In this document: positions 25,731 through 33,817 of the stretch, piece by piece
Numbering within the stretch: position 1 is the first letter of the stretch
How the letters are laid out: each line of letters starts with the position of its first letter
Source: Aestuariivita sp.
GTDB lineage: Bacteria; Pseudomonadota; Alphaproteobacteria; Rhodobacterales; Rhodobacteraceae
Reading direction: 5' to 3'
Length of the DNA: 36,993 nt
Assembly (NCBI RefSeq): GCF_021404545.1
Contig: NZ_JAAWWD010000016.1
Coordinates: 1-36,993 of the forward strand
The notes under the pieces: generated by a model
Told to the model about the DNA's origin: nothing
The model's input: only the letters and a program-made list of their open reading frames with translations
Database searches by the model: none
Made by a program: the position numbers and the translations under genes

Positions 25731-27435
25731 TGGCAACTTCGAGAGGGGGCGCGCCTTCCTCGACCAGAACGGCATCCAGGCCAACGTCCAGCTTGCGTCG
25801 GATACGCTCTGGATCGGCCTCGTTTTGGGTATCTTCGGGATCAATGAACGACAGCGCACGCTTCCATTGGAACTCGGCCTCGCGATAGCGGCCTACAGCC
25901 CAATAGACATCACCCAGATGATCGTTAACCACCGGATCGACGGGCATCAGCTCGACCGCGCGTTCCATATGGCCCACGGCCTCATCATAGCGGCCCAGAC
26001 GATAGAGAACCCAGCCCAGGCTATCGACGATATAGCCACTGTCGGGCCGCGCAGCAACGGCGCGCTCAATCATCTCCAAAGCCTCATCGAGGTTGATCTT
26101 TTTCTCGACCATCGAATAGCCAAGATAGTTCAGGACCTGCGGTTGATTGGGTCGCAATGCCAGCGCGGCGCGAAAATCGGCTTCGGCCGAAGGCCAGTTA
26201 TCGGTCCGCTCATGGCTGATCCCGCGCACATAATGCAGGAACCATTCGGATCGCGCCCCCTCATCGGTCAACTCCAGCGCGCGATCATAGGCAGCGATTG
26301 CCTCGACGAAATTATCCTGCTGGCGTTGAAGATCGCCCAGCGCGGTATAAACTGACGGCAGGTTGGGGTAATCCACCGAGAGCTGTTCCAGCACCTCGAT
26401 GGCGGCGTCGGGCTTGCCGCTGCGGCTGAGCGCTTCGGCGCGGCCCTGTTCGGCGGCGAAAAAGTCGGGAGAGGTTGCGGGGACGCGTTTATAGGCCTCA
26501 ATCGCCAGTTGATACTGACCCAGATCCTCCAGGAGCTGCGCGATCAGCAAGATTGCATCAATATGGTCGGGGCGCAGGAAGGCGGCCATCCGGCCATAGA
26601 TCAAGGTGTATTCGTCATTGGCCTCGTTGTTGAGGGCCGCGGCAAGGGAAAAGAAAACCTCAGCCATGCCGTCGCGGACGGAGTTGACATGGCTAAATGG
26701 CACTGTGTCTCCTGCGGCCAGCCGATCGGCAAGCCGGGTGAGGCTGGGGTCAAAACCCTGTCCAAAGGCGTCCGCCAGAAGGCTCAGTGCCTCTTCGTTG
26801 CGGCCCAGTTGCGACAGGATCTCCGCGCGCGCCATCGCACCGCGCCGGGTCAGCATCACGCCGCCAGCTCCATCATTGGCGAAAATCGCCTCGGCCCCTT
26901 CAAAATCGCCGACCATCGCCAGAGCCATCGCCTTGTGATAGTGGGCGAAGCCGCGCAGCCCATTTTGTGCCGCAACCGTCTCAAACGCCGCAAGCGCGTC
27001 GGTAACTGAGCCTGCACCCAAATGGGCCCAGGCGGTGATCAAGCCGTCCACCAAGGGGCCCACGCCCAACTGCTCGGGATCCCGCGCCAACAGGTCGTCA
27101 AATGCGCCCTGATCGGCAAGCCCGGCCAGAACCACCATATGGGCGACCTGACTGCGCAGTCCCAAATCCTCGATCGTAAGGGCGATGGGCATCGCGCGAT
27201 CAAGCTGGCCCGTGGCGAGATAGGACAGCACCGTATCTTCCATCAGATCCGGATTGCCGGGATCCAGGATCAGGACACGGGCGAAAAACCGCGCGGCGGC
27301 GCCAAAATCGCTGCTTTGCACCGCGTGGCGTCCGGCCAGATAGGCGCCGGATCCGGTATCGGCGATCACAGCGGGCGCGCCCAGACCGAGACTGGCCACC
27401 AGACCCGAGACGACAATCCTGCGAAATGCCCGCAT
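25717..27435 (-). CDS. exported tetratricopeptide-repeat protein
   Basis: A 572-residue protein with a signal peptide (about 1-25, ending VIA) followed almost entirely by TPR helices. Recognisable units are PSVYTALGDLQRQQDNFVEA, PQVLNYLGYSMVEKKINLDE, SGYIVDSLGWVLYRLGRYDE and VVNDHLGDVYWAVGRYREAE. Such repeats scaffold protein complexes, and a periplasmic or outer-membrane assembly role is usual for this alphaproteobacterial family but unproven. The ATG at 27435 is preferred because the upstream extension (MRRMARRPSF...) precedes a normal signal sequence. It overlaps ispE, so the pair is likely co-transcribed. Confidence 0.85.
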   Translation of the reverse strand: MRAFRRIVVSGLVASLGLGAPAVIADTGSGAYLAGRHAVQSSDFGAAARFFARVLILDPGNPDLMEDTVLSYLATGQLDRAMPIALTIEDLGLRSQVAHMVVLAGLADQGAFDDLLARDPEQLGVGPLVDGLITAWAHLGAGSVTDALAAFETVAAQNGLRGFAHYHKAMALAMVGDFEGAEAIFANDGAGGVMLTRRGAMARAEILSQLGRNEEALSLLADAFGQGFDPSLTRLADRLAAGDTVPFSHVNSVRDGMAEVFFSLAAALNNEANDEYTLIYGRMAAFLRPDHIDAILLIAQLLEDLGQYQLAIEAYKRVPATSPDFFAAEQGRAEALSRSGKPDAAIEVLEQLSVDYPNLPSVYTALGDLQRQQDNFVEAIAAYDRALELTDEGARSEWFLHYVRGISHERTDNWPSAEADFRAALALRPNQPQVLNYLGYSMVEKKINLDEALEMIERAVAARPDSGYIVDSLGWVLYRLGRYDEAVGHMERAVELMPVDPVVNDHLGDVYWAVGRYREAEFQWKRALSFIDPEDTQNEADPERIRRKLDVGLDAVLVEEGAPPLEVANDDS

Positions 27436-27499
27436 ACCTAATCCTGCCCTAGAGATTTTCCTGAGAGCAAAGCTAGGCCGTCGCGCCATGCGGCGCAAT

Positions 27500-27522
27500 G
27501 GCGGCCAGGGAAAGGGGCCGCC
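27500..27522 (-). terminator. hairpin downstream of ETF-QO gene
   Basis: GGCGGCC (27500-27506 and, as complement, 27516-27522) forms a seven-pair stem with a nine-base loop, 18 bases past the ETF-QO stop and before the TPR gene. No T-run is present. Confidence 0.45.
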
Positions 27523-27539
27523 AATTTACCAAAAATTGA

Positions 27540-29189
27540 TCACATATTGGGATAGTTTGGGCCATCTCCGCCCTGCGGGACTGTCCAGTTGATGTTCTGG
27601 CTGGGGTCCTTGATGTCACAGGTCTTGCAATGCACGCAGTTTTGGAAGTTGATGACAAACCGTGTGTCCTTGCCCTCTTCTTCGACGAACTCATAGACAC
27701 CCGCCGGACAATAGCGTGCCGAGGGGCCCGCGAATTTGGGCAGGTTCACCGCGACCGGGATGCTCGCATCCTTGAGATGCAGGTGCGCGGGTTGGCTTTC
27801 CTCGTGATTTGTCATCGCAAACGAGACGTTGGTCAGCCGATCAAAGCTGAGCGTACCGTCGGGCTTGGGATAATCTATGGGGGTGTGCTTGGAGGCCTCT
27901 TCGGTCGCGTCTGCGTCGGTCTTGCCGTGGCCCAGCGTGCCAAAGACCGAAAAACCCACCGTATTGGTCCACATGTCCAGACCGCCGCCCACAAGCGAGG
28001 CCACCAGCCCGTATCTTGACCAGAGCGGTTTGACATTGCGGACCTTTTTCAGATCCCGGCCAATCGCGCCCCCGCGCACATCGGCCTCATAGGCGGCCAG
28101 CTCATCACCCGCACGCCCCCCCGCGATCGCGGCATGTGCTGCCTCTGCCGCCGCTTTGCCCGAGAGCATCGCGTTATGGTTGCCCTTGATGCGCGGCACG
28201 TTGACCATACCCACCGAACACCCCAGCAAAACCACGCCGGGCGCAACCATCTTGGGCATCGACTGATAACCGCCCTCTGAGATCGCCCGCGCGCCATAGG
28301 CCACGCGTTTGCCCCCCTTGAGCAGCTCAGCCACCATCGGGTGATGCTTGAACCGCTGAAACTCCATGTAAGGATAGAGATGCGGGTTCTTGTAGTTCAG
28401 ATGCACCACGAACCCGACATAGACCTGATTGTTATCCAGGTGATAGATGAACGATCCGCCCCCGGCCTCTTTGCCCAGCGGCCAGCCCATGGTGTGGGTC
28501 ACGGTGCCTTCTTTGTGCTTGTCCGGGTCGATCTCCCAGATCTCTTTCATGCCGAGGCCGAATTTCTGCGGCTCTTTGCCTTTGGACAGATCGTATTTGG
28601 CCATCACTTCCTTGGCCAGCGACCCGCGCACGCCTTCTGAAAGAAACACGTATTTCCCGTGCAGCTCCATCCCCGGTTCTGTATTGGGGCCGATGCTGCC
28701 GTCGGGCTCCAGACCGAATACCCCCGCGACAACACCTTTGACCCGGCCAGTCTCGCCGTAAACCAGTTCCGAGCAGGACATGCCCGGGAAAATCTCCACA
28801 CCCAGTGCTTCGGCCTGTTCGGCCATCCAGCGACAGACATTGCCCATCGACACAATGTAATTGCCGTGATTGTTCATCAGCGGCGGCATCGGCCAGTTGG
28901 GGATACGGATCTGGCCCGCCTCGCCCAGCATGTAAAAGTTGTCCTCGCGCACTGGCACGGTGATCGGCGCGCCGCGGTCGCGCCAATCGGGCATCAGCGC
29001 ATCCAGGCCGCTGGGATCCAGCACCGCGCCAGACAGGATATGCGCCCCCACTTCCGAGCCTTTCTCCAAAACCACCACAGTGAGATCGGCGTCAAGCTGT
29101 TTCAGCCGGATCGCAGCGCTCAGACCCGCAGGACCAGCCCCGACGATCACTACGTCATATTCCATCGCTTCGCGTTCAATCTCGGCCAT
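27540..29189 (-). CDS. electron transfer flavoprotein-ubiquinone oxidoreductase
   Basis: A 549-residue membrane-associated flavoprotein passing electrons from ETF (fatty-acid and amino-acid oxidation) to ubiquinone. The FAD loop GAGPAG is at 17-22, within VVIVGAGPAGLSAA. Mid-protein segments such as GCSVGMVNVPRIKGNHNAM are characteristic. The C-terminal 4Fe-4S cluster ligands are C494 (YCPAGVYEF), C518, C521 and C524 (NCVHCKTCDIKDP). All are intact and the length is typical. The ATG at 29189 is used; the frame is open to 29342 but that part is not family-like. Confidence 0.96.
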   Translation of the reverse strand: MAEIEREAMEYDVVIVGAGPAGLSAAIRLKQLDADLTVVVLEKGSEVGAHILSGAVLDPSGLDALMPDWRDRGAPITVPVREDNFYMLGEAGQIRIPNWPMPPLMNNHGNYIVSMGNVCRWMAEQAEALGVEIFPGMSCSELVYGETGRVKGVVAGVFGLEPDGSIGPNTEPGMELHGKYVFLSEGVRGSLAKEVMAKYDLSKGKEPQKFGLGMKEIWEIDPDKHKEGTVTHTMGWPLGKEAGGGSFIYHLDNNQVYVGFVVHLNYKNPHLYPYMEFQRFKHHPMVAELLKGGKRVAYGARAISEGGYQSMPKMVAPGVVLLGCSVGMVNVPRIKGNHNAMLSGKAAAEAAHAAIAGGRAGDELAAYEADVRGGAIGRDLKKVRNVKPLWSRYGLVASLVGGGLDMWTNTVGFSVFGTLGHGKTDADATEEASKHTPIDYPKPDGTLSFDRLTNVSFAMTNHEESQPAHLHLKDASIPVAVNLPKFAGPSARYCPAGVYEFVEEEGKDTRFVINFQNCVHCKTCDIKDPSQNINWTVPQGGDGPNYPNM

Positions 29190-29372
29190 GCGGCGCTCCC
29201 TGACTTGGTACCCTGCTCGCCTGGCGCTGTGTCCCTGCGATTTTCCCTTCGCGGGTGAATATCGGGTGCGATCCACCCAGGTCAATCGCAACACGGCGTT
29301 ACGACGCAGTTTCTTGCCCGGATTTGCCGCGTATATGCGCATTTTCGCACCGAAACGCGGCCCTGGCCCTGC

Positions 29373-29816
29373 CTATGGCGTATCGCCCATCAGATAGCGC
29401 GGCCCCTGCCCTTTGCCCGCCGCGCGGTCTTGCGGGTTATAGAGCGCGCAGCTCTCCAGGCTGAGACAGCCGCACCCGATACAGCTGTCGAGCCTCTCGC
29501 GCATTTTGGTCAGCGTCTCGATCCGTCGATCCAGAACGTCGCGAAACTCGCTGCTGATGCTGGCCCAATCAGTTTTTGTGGGCGCACGCCCCTTGGGCAG
29601 CCGGTCGAGTTCCGCCTTGATCTGCGGCAGGGTGAACCCGAACTGCTGGGCAATCATCACAAAGCTCAGCCGCCGGATGTCGGAGCGGTGAAACTTGCGC
29701 TGACCGCCCGCGTTGCGCCAGGGAAAGACCAAGCCCTGCTCTTCGTAATACCGGATGGCCGAGACGGCCAAACCTGTCCGTTCGGCCACGAACCCAATCG
29801 ATAAACCCGCCGACAT
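29373..29816 (-). CDS. soxR: redox-sensitive transcriptional activator SoxR
   Basis: A 147-residue MerR-family regulator. The winged helix (about 5-72) reads IGFVAERTGLAVSAIRYYEE and RNAGGQRKFHRSDIRRLSFV. A dimerisation helix follows, then the [2Fe-2S] motif C112-x2-C115-x-C117-x5-C123 (CIGCGCLSLESC). This is the exact Cys spacing of E. coli SoxR. Oxidised SoxR activates promoters with long spacers. A near-perfect sox box lies 24 bases beyond its start, facing the VOC gene. No soxS is visible, as expected outside enterics. Confidence 0.95.
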   Translation of the reverse strand: MSAGLSIGFVAERTGLAVSAIRYYEEQGLVFPWRNAGGQRKFHRSDIRRLSFVMIAQQFGFTLPQIKAELDRLPKGRAPTKTDWASISSEFRDVLDRRIETLTKMRERLDSCIGCGCLSLESCALYNPQDRAAGKGQGPRYLMGDTP

Positions 29817-29835
29817 ATCCCCTCCAAAAAATATC

Positions 29836-29866
29836 TTGACCTCAAGTTAGCTTAAGGAATTAGACA
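29836..29866 (+). promoter_or_regulatory. SoxR-dependent promoter with sox box
   Basis: TTGACC (-35, 29836-29841) and TAGACA (-10, 29861-29866) are separated by 19 bases, the over-long spacer of MerR/SoxR promoters. Inside lies CCTCAAGTTAGCTTAAGG (29840-29857), differing at only two positions from the E. coli soxS box CCTCAAGTTAACTTGAGG. It points toward the VOC gene at 29914 and lies just upstream of soxR, so it could also affect soxR expression. Confidence 0.85.
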
Positions 29867-29913
29867 CGTAAGCGGTAGCCCATAAAACAACACCGAAGGA
29901 AAGGTCTTTCGCA

Positions 29914-30294
29914 ATGACTGCAAGCTTGGAACACACAAACTATACGGTGGCCGACCCTGACGCGACGGCCGCCTGGATGTGCGATGTCTTTGGCTGGCAC
30001 ATCCGCTGGTCGGGCGCTGCGCTGAACAGCGGGCGCACCGTACATGTCGGCAACGACACCCTCTATCTGGCGCTCTACACGCCCGGCATGGCCAAAAAAG
30101 CGACAGAGGATAACTACACCACCATAGGCGGGCTGAACCATGTCGCAGTGGTGACCAAGGATATCAAGGATCTGGAAGACAAGGTGCGCCAGGCCGGTTT
30201 CACACCGCACAGCCATGCCGATTATGAGCCGGGCCACCGGTTCTATTTTCACGACACAGACGGCATCGAATATGAGGTTGTCGCCTACGACTAG
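29914..30294 (+). CDS. VOC (glyoxalase/bleomycin-resistance) family protein
   Basis: A 126-residue vicinal-oxygen-chelate protein. It has paired beta-alpha-beta-beta-beta modules, with metal-type residues in SLEHTNYTV (His6), the central GGLNHVAVVTKDI (His) and the terminal FYFHDTDGIEYEVV (Glu). Members include glyoxalases, dioxygenases and antibiotic-binding proteins, and which this is cannot be told. Its promoter carries a sox box next to divergent soxR, so induction by redox-cycling compounds is the best clue to its job. AAGGAAAGG precedes the ATG. Confidence 0.85.
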   Translation: MTASLEHTNYTVADPDATAAWMCDVFGWHIRWSGAALNSGRTVHVGNDTLYLALYTPGMAKKATEDNYTTIGGLNHVAVVTKDIKDLEDKVRQAGFTPHSHADYEPGHRFYFHDTDGIEYEVVAYD

Positions 30295-30350
30295 GCTTCC
30301 CCCTTGCATTCTCTGTCTGCATTCTGTCAGGTACGATCCAGTCTGAATGC

Positions 30351-30384
30351 GCGGGTCGCCCCCATTAGCCTTGCGGCGGCCCGC
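30351..30384 (+). terminator. hairpin between VOC gene and greA
   Basis: GCGGGTCGCC (30351-30360) and GGCGGCCCGC (30375-30384) form a ten-pair stem with one G-T wobble and a 14-base loop, followed by TTAACT. It lies 56 bases past the VOC stop and 22 bases before greA. It could terminate the VOC transcript, or be a leader hairpin of greA. Confidence 0.5.
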
Positions 30385-30406
30385 TTAACTCGTGTGGATT
30401 CGTGCC

Positions 30407-30877
30407 ATGGAAAAGATCCCGATGACGCCCGGCGGCTATGCCGCGCTCGAAGCTGAACTGAAGACGCTGAAATCCGTCGAACGTCCTGCAATCATCAAGG
30501 CGATTGCCGAGGCGCGCGAACATGGCGATCTGAGCGAAAACGCCGAGTACCATTCCGCGCGCGAAAAACAGTCCTTTATCGAAGGCCGCGTCAAGGAACT
30601 GGAAGGGGTTTTGGGGCTGGCCGAAGTGATTGATCCCGCCAAGCTGTCCGGAACCATCAAATTCGGAGCCACCGTGACCCTGGTCGATGAGGATACCGAC
30701 CAGGAAAAGACCTGGAAAATCGTGGGTGAGCATGAGGCCAATGTCGAAAAAGGCCTTTTGAACATCAAATCCCCCATCGCCCGCGCTCTGATCGGCAAGG
30801 ACGAAGGAGACAGCGTCGAAGTCCGTACCCCGGGGGGCGAGAAATCCTACGAAGTCCTCAAGATCGTCTATGCCTGA
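30407..30877 (+). CDS. greA: transcription elongation factor GreA
   Basis: A 156-residue protein. An N-terminal coiled coil ([20 protein letters not shown] onward, about 1-75) carries the acidic tip in [13 protein letters not shown] and ends [13 protein letters not shown]-terminal FKBP-like domain includes [10 protein letters not shown] and [18 protein letters not shown]. GreA enters the RNA polymerase secondary channel and stimulates cleavage of backtracked transcripts. The ATG at 30407 gives the standard N-terminus. Confidence 0.96.
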   Translation: MEKIPMTPGGYAALEAELKTLKSVERPAIIKAIAEAREHGDLSENAEYHSAREKQSFIEGRVKELEGVLGLAEVIDPAKLSGTIKFGATVTLVDEDTDQEKTWKIVGEHEANVEKGLLNIKSPIARALIGKDEGDSVEVRTPGGEKSYEVLKIVYA

Positions 30878-30913
30878 GGCACCCGGGATCCAAAAGATGA
30901 AGTGAGGCAACGG

Positions 30914-31933
30914 ATGTCCGGGCCAAACGAAACCGATAGCACCGCCAGACCCACGCCTGTGGGGATCTACGAGCGTCCGCGCCGCCAAACCGTCACAAAT
31001 ATCGAGGTGATCGCCATCGGTCTCAGCGTGATCTGGGTGCTGTTGGCGGTCATGTTTTTTGTGGTGATGCCCGGAGGAGAGGATGCGGGCTTTGACGGTG
31101 CCGGGTTCATGGTGACGCTGCTTGCGATCTTCATGCCCGTTGCGATGATCTGGGTCGCCGCCACCGCAGCAAAAGCCAGTCGCATCATGCGCGAGGAAAG
31201 CCTGCGCCTGCAATCGGCCATCGACGCGATACGGCAGTCCTATCTCACCCAACAGCAACGCGGCGCCGTCAGCACCGAACCGTCAGTTGCCAAAAAGCTC
31301 GAGGAGATCGCCGAAACCACCAAAAAAACCGAAACGGCGCTTGCCACGTTTTCCACCATTCGGCGGGAACTGCGCAGCGCGCCCGCTCAACCCGAACCGC
31401 AGACCACGGCAGAGGATCAGGGCCGCCTGGAACTGGGCACCCCGGCCGAAGACCTCTCGCCGCCGCTGGCCACGGCCGACTTCATCCGAGCCCTGAATTT
31501 CCCGGAAACGGCCGAGGATGAGGAAGGGTTCACTGCCTTGCGGCGCGCACTCAAGGATCGCAACGCCGCCCAGATGATCCAGGCCGCCCAGGATGTGCTG
31601 ACACTGCTCAGCCAGGACGGTATCTATATGGACGATCTGCGCCCCGACATGGCGCGTCCCGAAATCTGGCGCCAGTTCGCCAGCGGCACACGGGGCCGTG
31701 CGGTCGCCGGCCTGGGTGGCGTGCGTGACCGCTCGTCACTGGCGCTTACGGCGGGTCGGATGAAACAGGACCCGATCTTTCGCGATGCCGCACACCATTT
31801 CCTGCGCAAGTTCGACCGGATACTGGTGGAGTTCGAACCCACCGCGTCCGACGCGGATATCTCTGCACTCAGCGAAACCCGCACCGCCCGGGCCTTTATG
31901 CTCTTGGGGCGCGTTGCGGGCACGTTCGACTAA
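30914..31933 (+). CDS. conserved two-helix membrane protein, hypothetical
   Basis: A 339-residue protein, family not named. After a short polar N-terminus there are two hydrophobic segments at about 31-53 (EVIAIGLSVIWVLLAVMFFV) and 66-85 (VTLLAIFMPVAMIWVAATAA). A predicted coiled coil follows (about 88-150, RIMREESLRLQSAIDAIRQS). Then comes an acidic linker and a globular alpha-helical C-terminus (ADFIRALNFPETAEDEEGFT; RKFDRILVEFEP). It follows greA by 36 bases. The ATG at 30914 is chosen over a GTG at 30902. Its stop codon overlaps the stop of a minus-strand gene remnant. Function unknown. Confidence 0.7.
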   Translation: MSGPNETDSTARPTPVGIYERPRRQTVTNIEVIAIGLSVIWVLLAVMFFVVMPGGEDAGFDGAGFMVTLLAIFMPVAMIWVAATAAKASRIMREESLRLQSAIDAIRQSYLTQQQRGAVSTEPSVAKKLEEIAETTKKTETALATFSTIRRELRSAPAQPEPQTTAEDQGRLELGTPAEDLSPPLATADFIRALNFPETAEDEEGFTALRRALKDRNAAQMIQAAQDVLTLLSQDGIYMDDLRPDMARPEIWRQFASGTRGRAVAGLGGVRDRSSLALTAGRMKQDPIFRDAAHHFLRKFDRILVEFEPTASDADISALSETRTARAFMLLGRVAGTFD

Positions 31934-32061
31934 TCCACCTGCGTCTGCTGATCCAACTCGGTGAAGGACCCATCCTTGATCCAGCGGATCGCCGCTGCGT
32001 CATGTGTCGATGTCCCCCAAAATGCGCGGTTTTTGAACGACTTAATGTGTGATGGGTGCGG
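31930..32061 (-). pseudogene. C-terminal remnant of an unidentified gene
   Basis: On the minus strand a 43-codon stretch reads FKNRAFWGTSTHDAAAIRWI and then KDGSFTELDQQTQVD before TAG at 31932-31930. It has protein-like composition but no in-frame start. An in-frame TGA (32064-32062) lies immediately upstream. Its stop overlaps that of the convergent membrane-protein gene, an arrangement typical of once-natural gene ends. I infer that a gene was truncated at about 32060. I do not recognise the family. Confidence 0.35.
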
Positions 32062-32459
32062 TCATGTATCCGGCCACAAGGTCCGGTGCTGATGATCCAC
32101 AGGCGGCCTGTGGTTCACTGTCGTCCCCAAACAACAGCTTCACTCGAACGTGTCTGTGGAATGCGAGCCATGGAACATCTGCTTTGCACTCATATCCAGC
32201 CCAGGATCAAATCTGCGATCTCTTTGTTGGCGGTGCATTGCCCTGCGCAGTTGAGGCCTGGAGGAAGCTGCCGATATCGGCCAGGATTTCAGACCTAGTG
32301 AGGATCCCACCGAAGGGATGTGCCTCTGAAAGCCGGTGATCAGTACGATCCAGTCGACCTCTCCACATGCTGCCACGCTGACGGATCCGTATTGCACACC
32401 GAGCCTTGAACTTGTTCACAAAATCCTCAAGGGTCGCCGCACACATCCGGGAGGGGATC
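32062..32459. other. 398-base stretch with no recognisable gene
   Basis: No intact reading frame with family resemblance is seen on either strand. A 60-base sample (32161-32220) is 50% GC, below the surroundings. The longest open frame on the plus strand (32049-32339) has no recognisable domain. GGGAGGGG at its right end serves the next gene. It may be decayed or inserted DNA linked to the gene remnant beside it. Confidence 0.4.
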
Positions 32460-33335
32460 ATGGACATTCGCGCCATCGCCATGGGGTTGGCATTTGCCCT
32501 GATGTGGTCGTCGGCCTTCACCTCGGCGCGCATCATCGTCGCCGATGCCTCCCCGCTCTTTTCATTGGCGCTGCGCTTCTTGCTGTCAGGGCTGATCGGG
32601 GTCGCGATCGCCGCCGCGATGGGCCAGTCCTGGCGGCTGACACGCAGCCAATGGTACGCCACGATCCTCTTCGGGGTTTGCCAAAACGCCCTGTATCTCG
32701 GTCTGAACTTTGTTGCGATGCAGACAATCGAGGCCAGCCTTGCAGCGATCATCGCCTCGACCATGCCGCTTCTCGTGGCGCTCGCCACCTGGCTTATCTT
32801 CCGGGAGCGTTTGGGCCTTTTGGGCATCGCGGGTCTGGTTGCCGGCCTGGCAGGTGTTGCCCTGATCATGGGCGCGCGGATCAATGCTGGCGTGGATCTA
32901 TATGGGGTGATGCTTTGCGGGATTGGCGTTCTGGCGCTGACCTTTGCCACACTGGCACTGCGCGGGGCGACATCGGGAGGCAATTTCCTGATGGTCGTGG
33001 GGCTGCAAATGCTGGTGGGAAGTGCGGTTCTGGGCGTTGTGGCCGCGCTGTTCGAGACGCCGTTTATCAATCCGTCCTGGCCACTGGCATTGGCCTTTGC
33101 CTATACCACGCTGGTGCCTGGCCTTGCGGCAACGCTTGTGTGGTTCCTGCTGGTCAACCGCATCGGCGCCATCCGTGCGGCCACCTTTCATTTTCTCAAC
33201 CCGTTCTTCGGCGTGGCGATCGCGGCCGTGTTGCTGGGCGAGGCGCTGGGTCCGCGCGATATCCTGGGCGTGGCAATCATCACTTTGGGTATTCTCGCGG
33301 TGCAATTGGCCCGCCAAAGTAACAAACCCGCGTGA
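32460..33335 (+). CDS. DMT-superfamily (EamA) transporter
   Basis: A 291-residue hydrophobic protein with about ten predicted helices in two EamA repeats. The opening MDIRAIAMGLAFALMWSSAF carries the typical W-S-S-A-F motif, and the second repeat has TTLVPGLAATLVWFLLVNRI and RAATFHFLNPFFGVAIA. It is probably an exporter of small metabolites, substrate unknown. The ATG at 32460 follows GGGAGGGG. The frame is open to 32406 but those residues are not family-like. It is unrelated in detail to the YddG-like exporter at 21.7 kb. Confidence 0.85.
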   Translation: MDIRAIAMGLAFALMWSSAFTSARIIVADASPLFSLALRFLLSGLIGVAIAAAMGQSWRLTRSQWYATILFGVCQNALYLGLNFVAMQTIEASLAAIIASTMPLLVALATWLIFRERLGLLGIAGLVAGLAGVALIMGARINAGVDLYGVMLCGIGVLALTFATLALRGATSGGNFLMVVGLQMLVGSAVLGVVAALFETPFINPSWPLALAFAYTTLVPGLAATLVWFLLVNRIGAIRAATFHFLNPFFGVAIAAVLLGEALGPRDILGVAIITLGILAVQLARQSNKPA

Positions 33336-33405
33336 ACCCGCAAAATCGCTGGACCTATGCCGCTTGGCGCCCGATATAATCGCACAGCGAACGGAGAGAA
33401 TTGTG

Positions 33406-33810
33406 ATGAACAGACGACAGCTCCTGTGCTTGGGCGCAGCGGCCCTCATCCTGCCCGGCTCGGCGCACGCCAGCTATGAGGCAACCCCTTATGTCTGGGG
33501 CATGCGCAGCACCCTGCGCGACACCGGACAAACGGTGATCTATAACTTCCGCTCCAGTTGGTCGCTGACCTGTCAGATCAAGGAAGAGATCCTGGCCGAG
33601 CTCAAGGACGAAAACCCGGACTATCGCGCACTGATTTTCGTCGATGTGGATTTCGACACCTACGGACCCTCGCAATGGGTTGAACGGCTCAAGGTGCGGC
33701 GCCGCTCCACTCTTGTCGTCATCAAGGGCGAGGCTGAGATCGCGCGGATTGAAAACCAGCCGTATAAGGAAAGGCTGCGCAACCTTCTTGACACCGCGAT
33801 GGCGGTCTGA
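33406..33810 (+). CDS. exported thioredoxin-like protein with SxxC active site
   Basis: A 134-residue thioredoxin-fold protein. It has a signal peptide MNRRQLLCLGAAALILPGSA (cleavage near AHA, 22), Tat-like with R3-R4. The active-site region reads NFRSSWSLTCQIKEEI: W52, then S53-L-T-C56, so the first Cys of CxxC is Ser. The later FVDVDFD and RRRSTLVVIKGE match thioredoxin strands and the loop before the cis-Pro. A one-Cys site rules out ordinary dithiol exchange but allows mixed disulfides or binding. It precedes the AraC regulator by seven bases. Confidence 0.7.
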   Translation: MNRRQLLCLGAAALILPGSAHASYEATPYVWGMRSTLRDTGQTVIYNFRSSWSLTCQIKEEILAELKDENPDYRALIFVDVDFDTYGPSQWVERLKVRRRSTLVVIKGEAEIARIENQPYKERLRNLLDTAMAV

Positions 33811-33817
33811 GGCATCC

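Noticed and set aside
32207-33070. Minus-strand frame of 287 codons over the DMT transporter
   Set aside because: Antisense to a clear transporter gene; composition rich in Arg/Ser/Pro with no domain.
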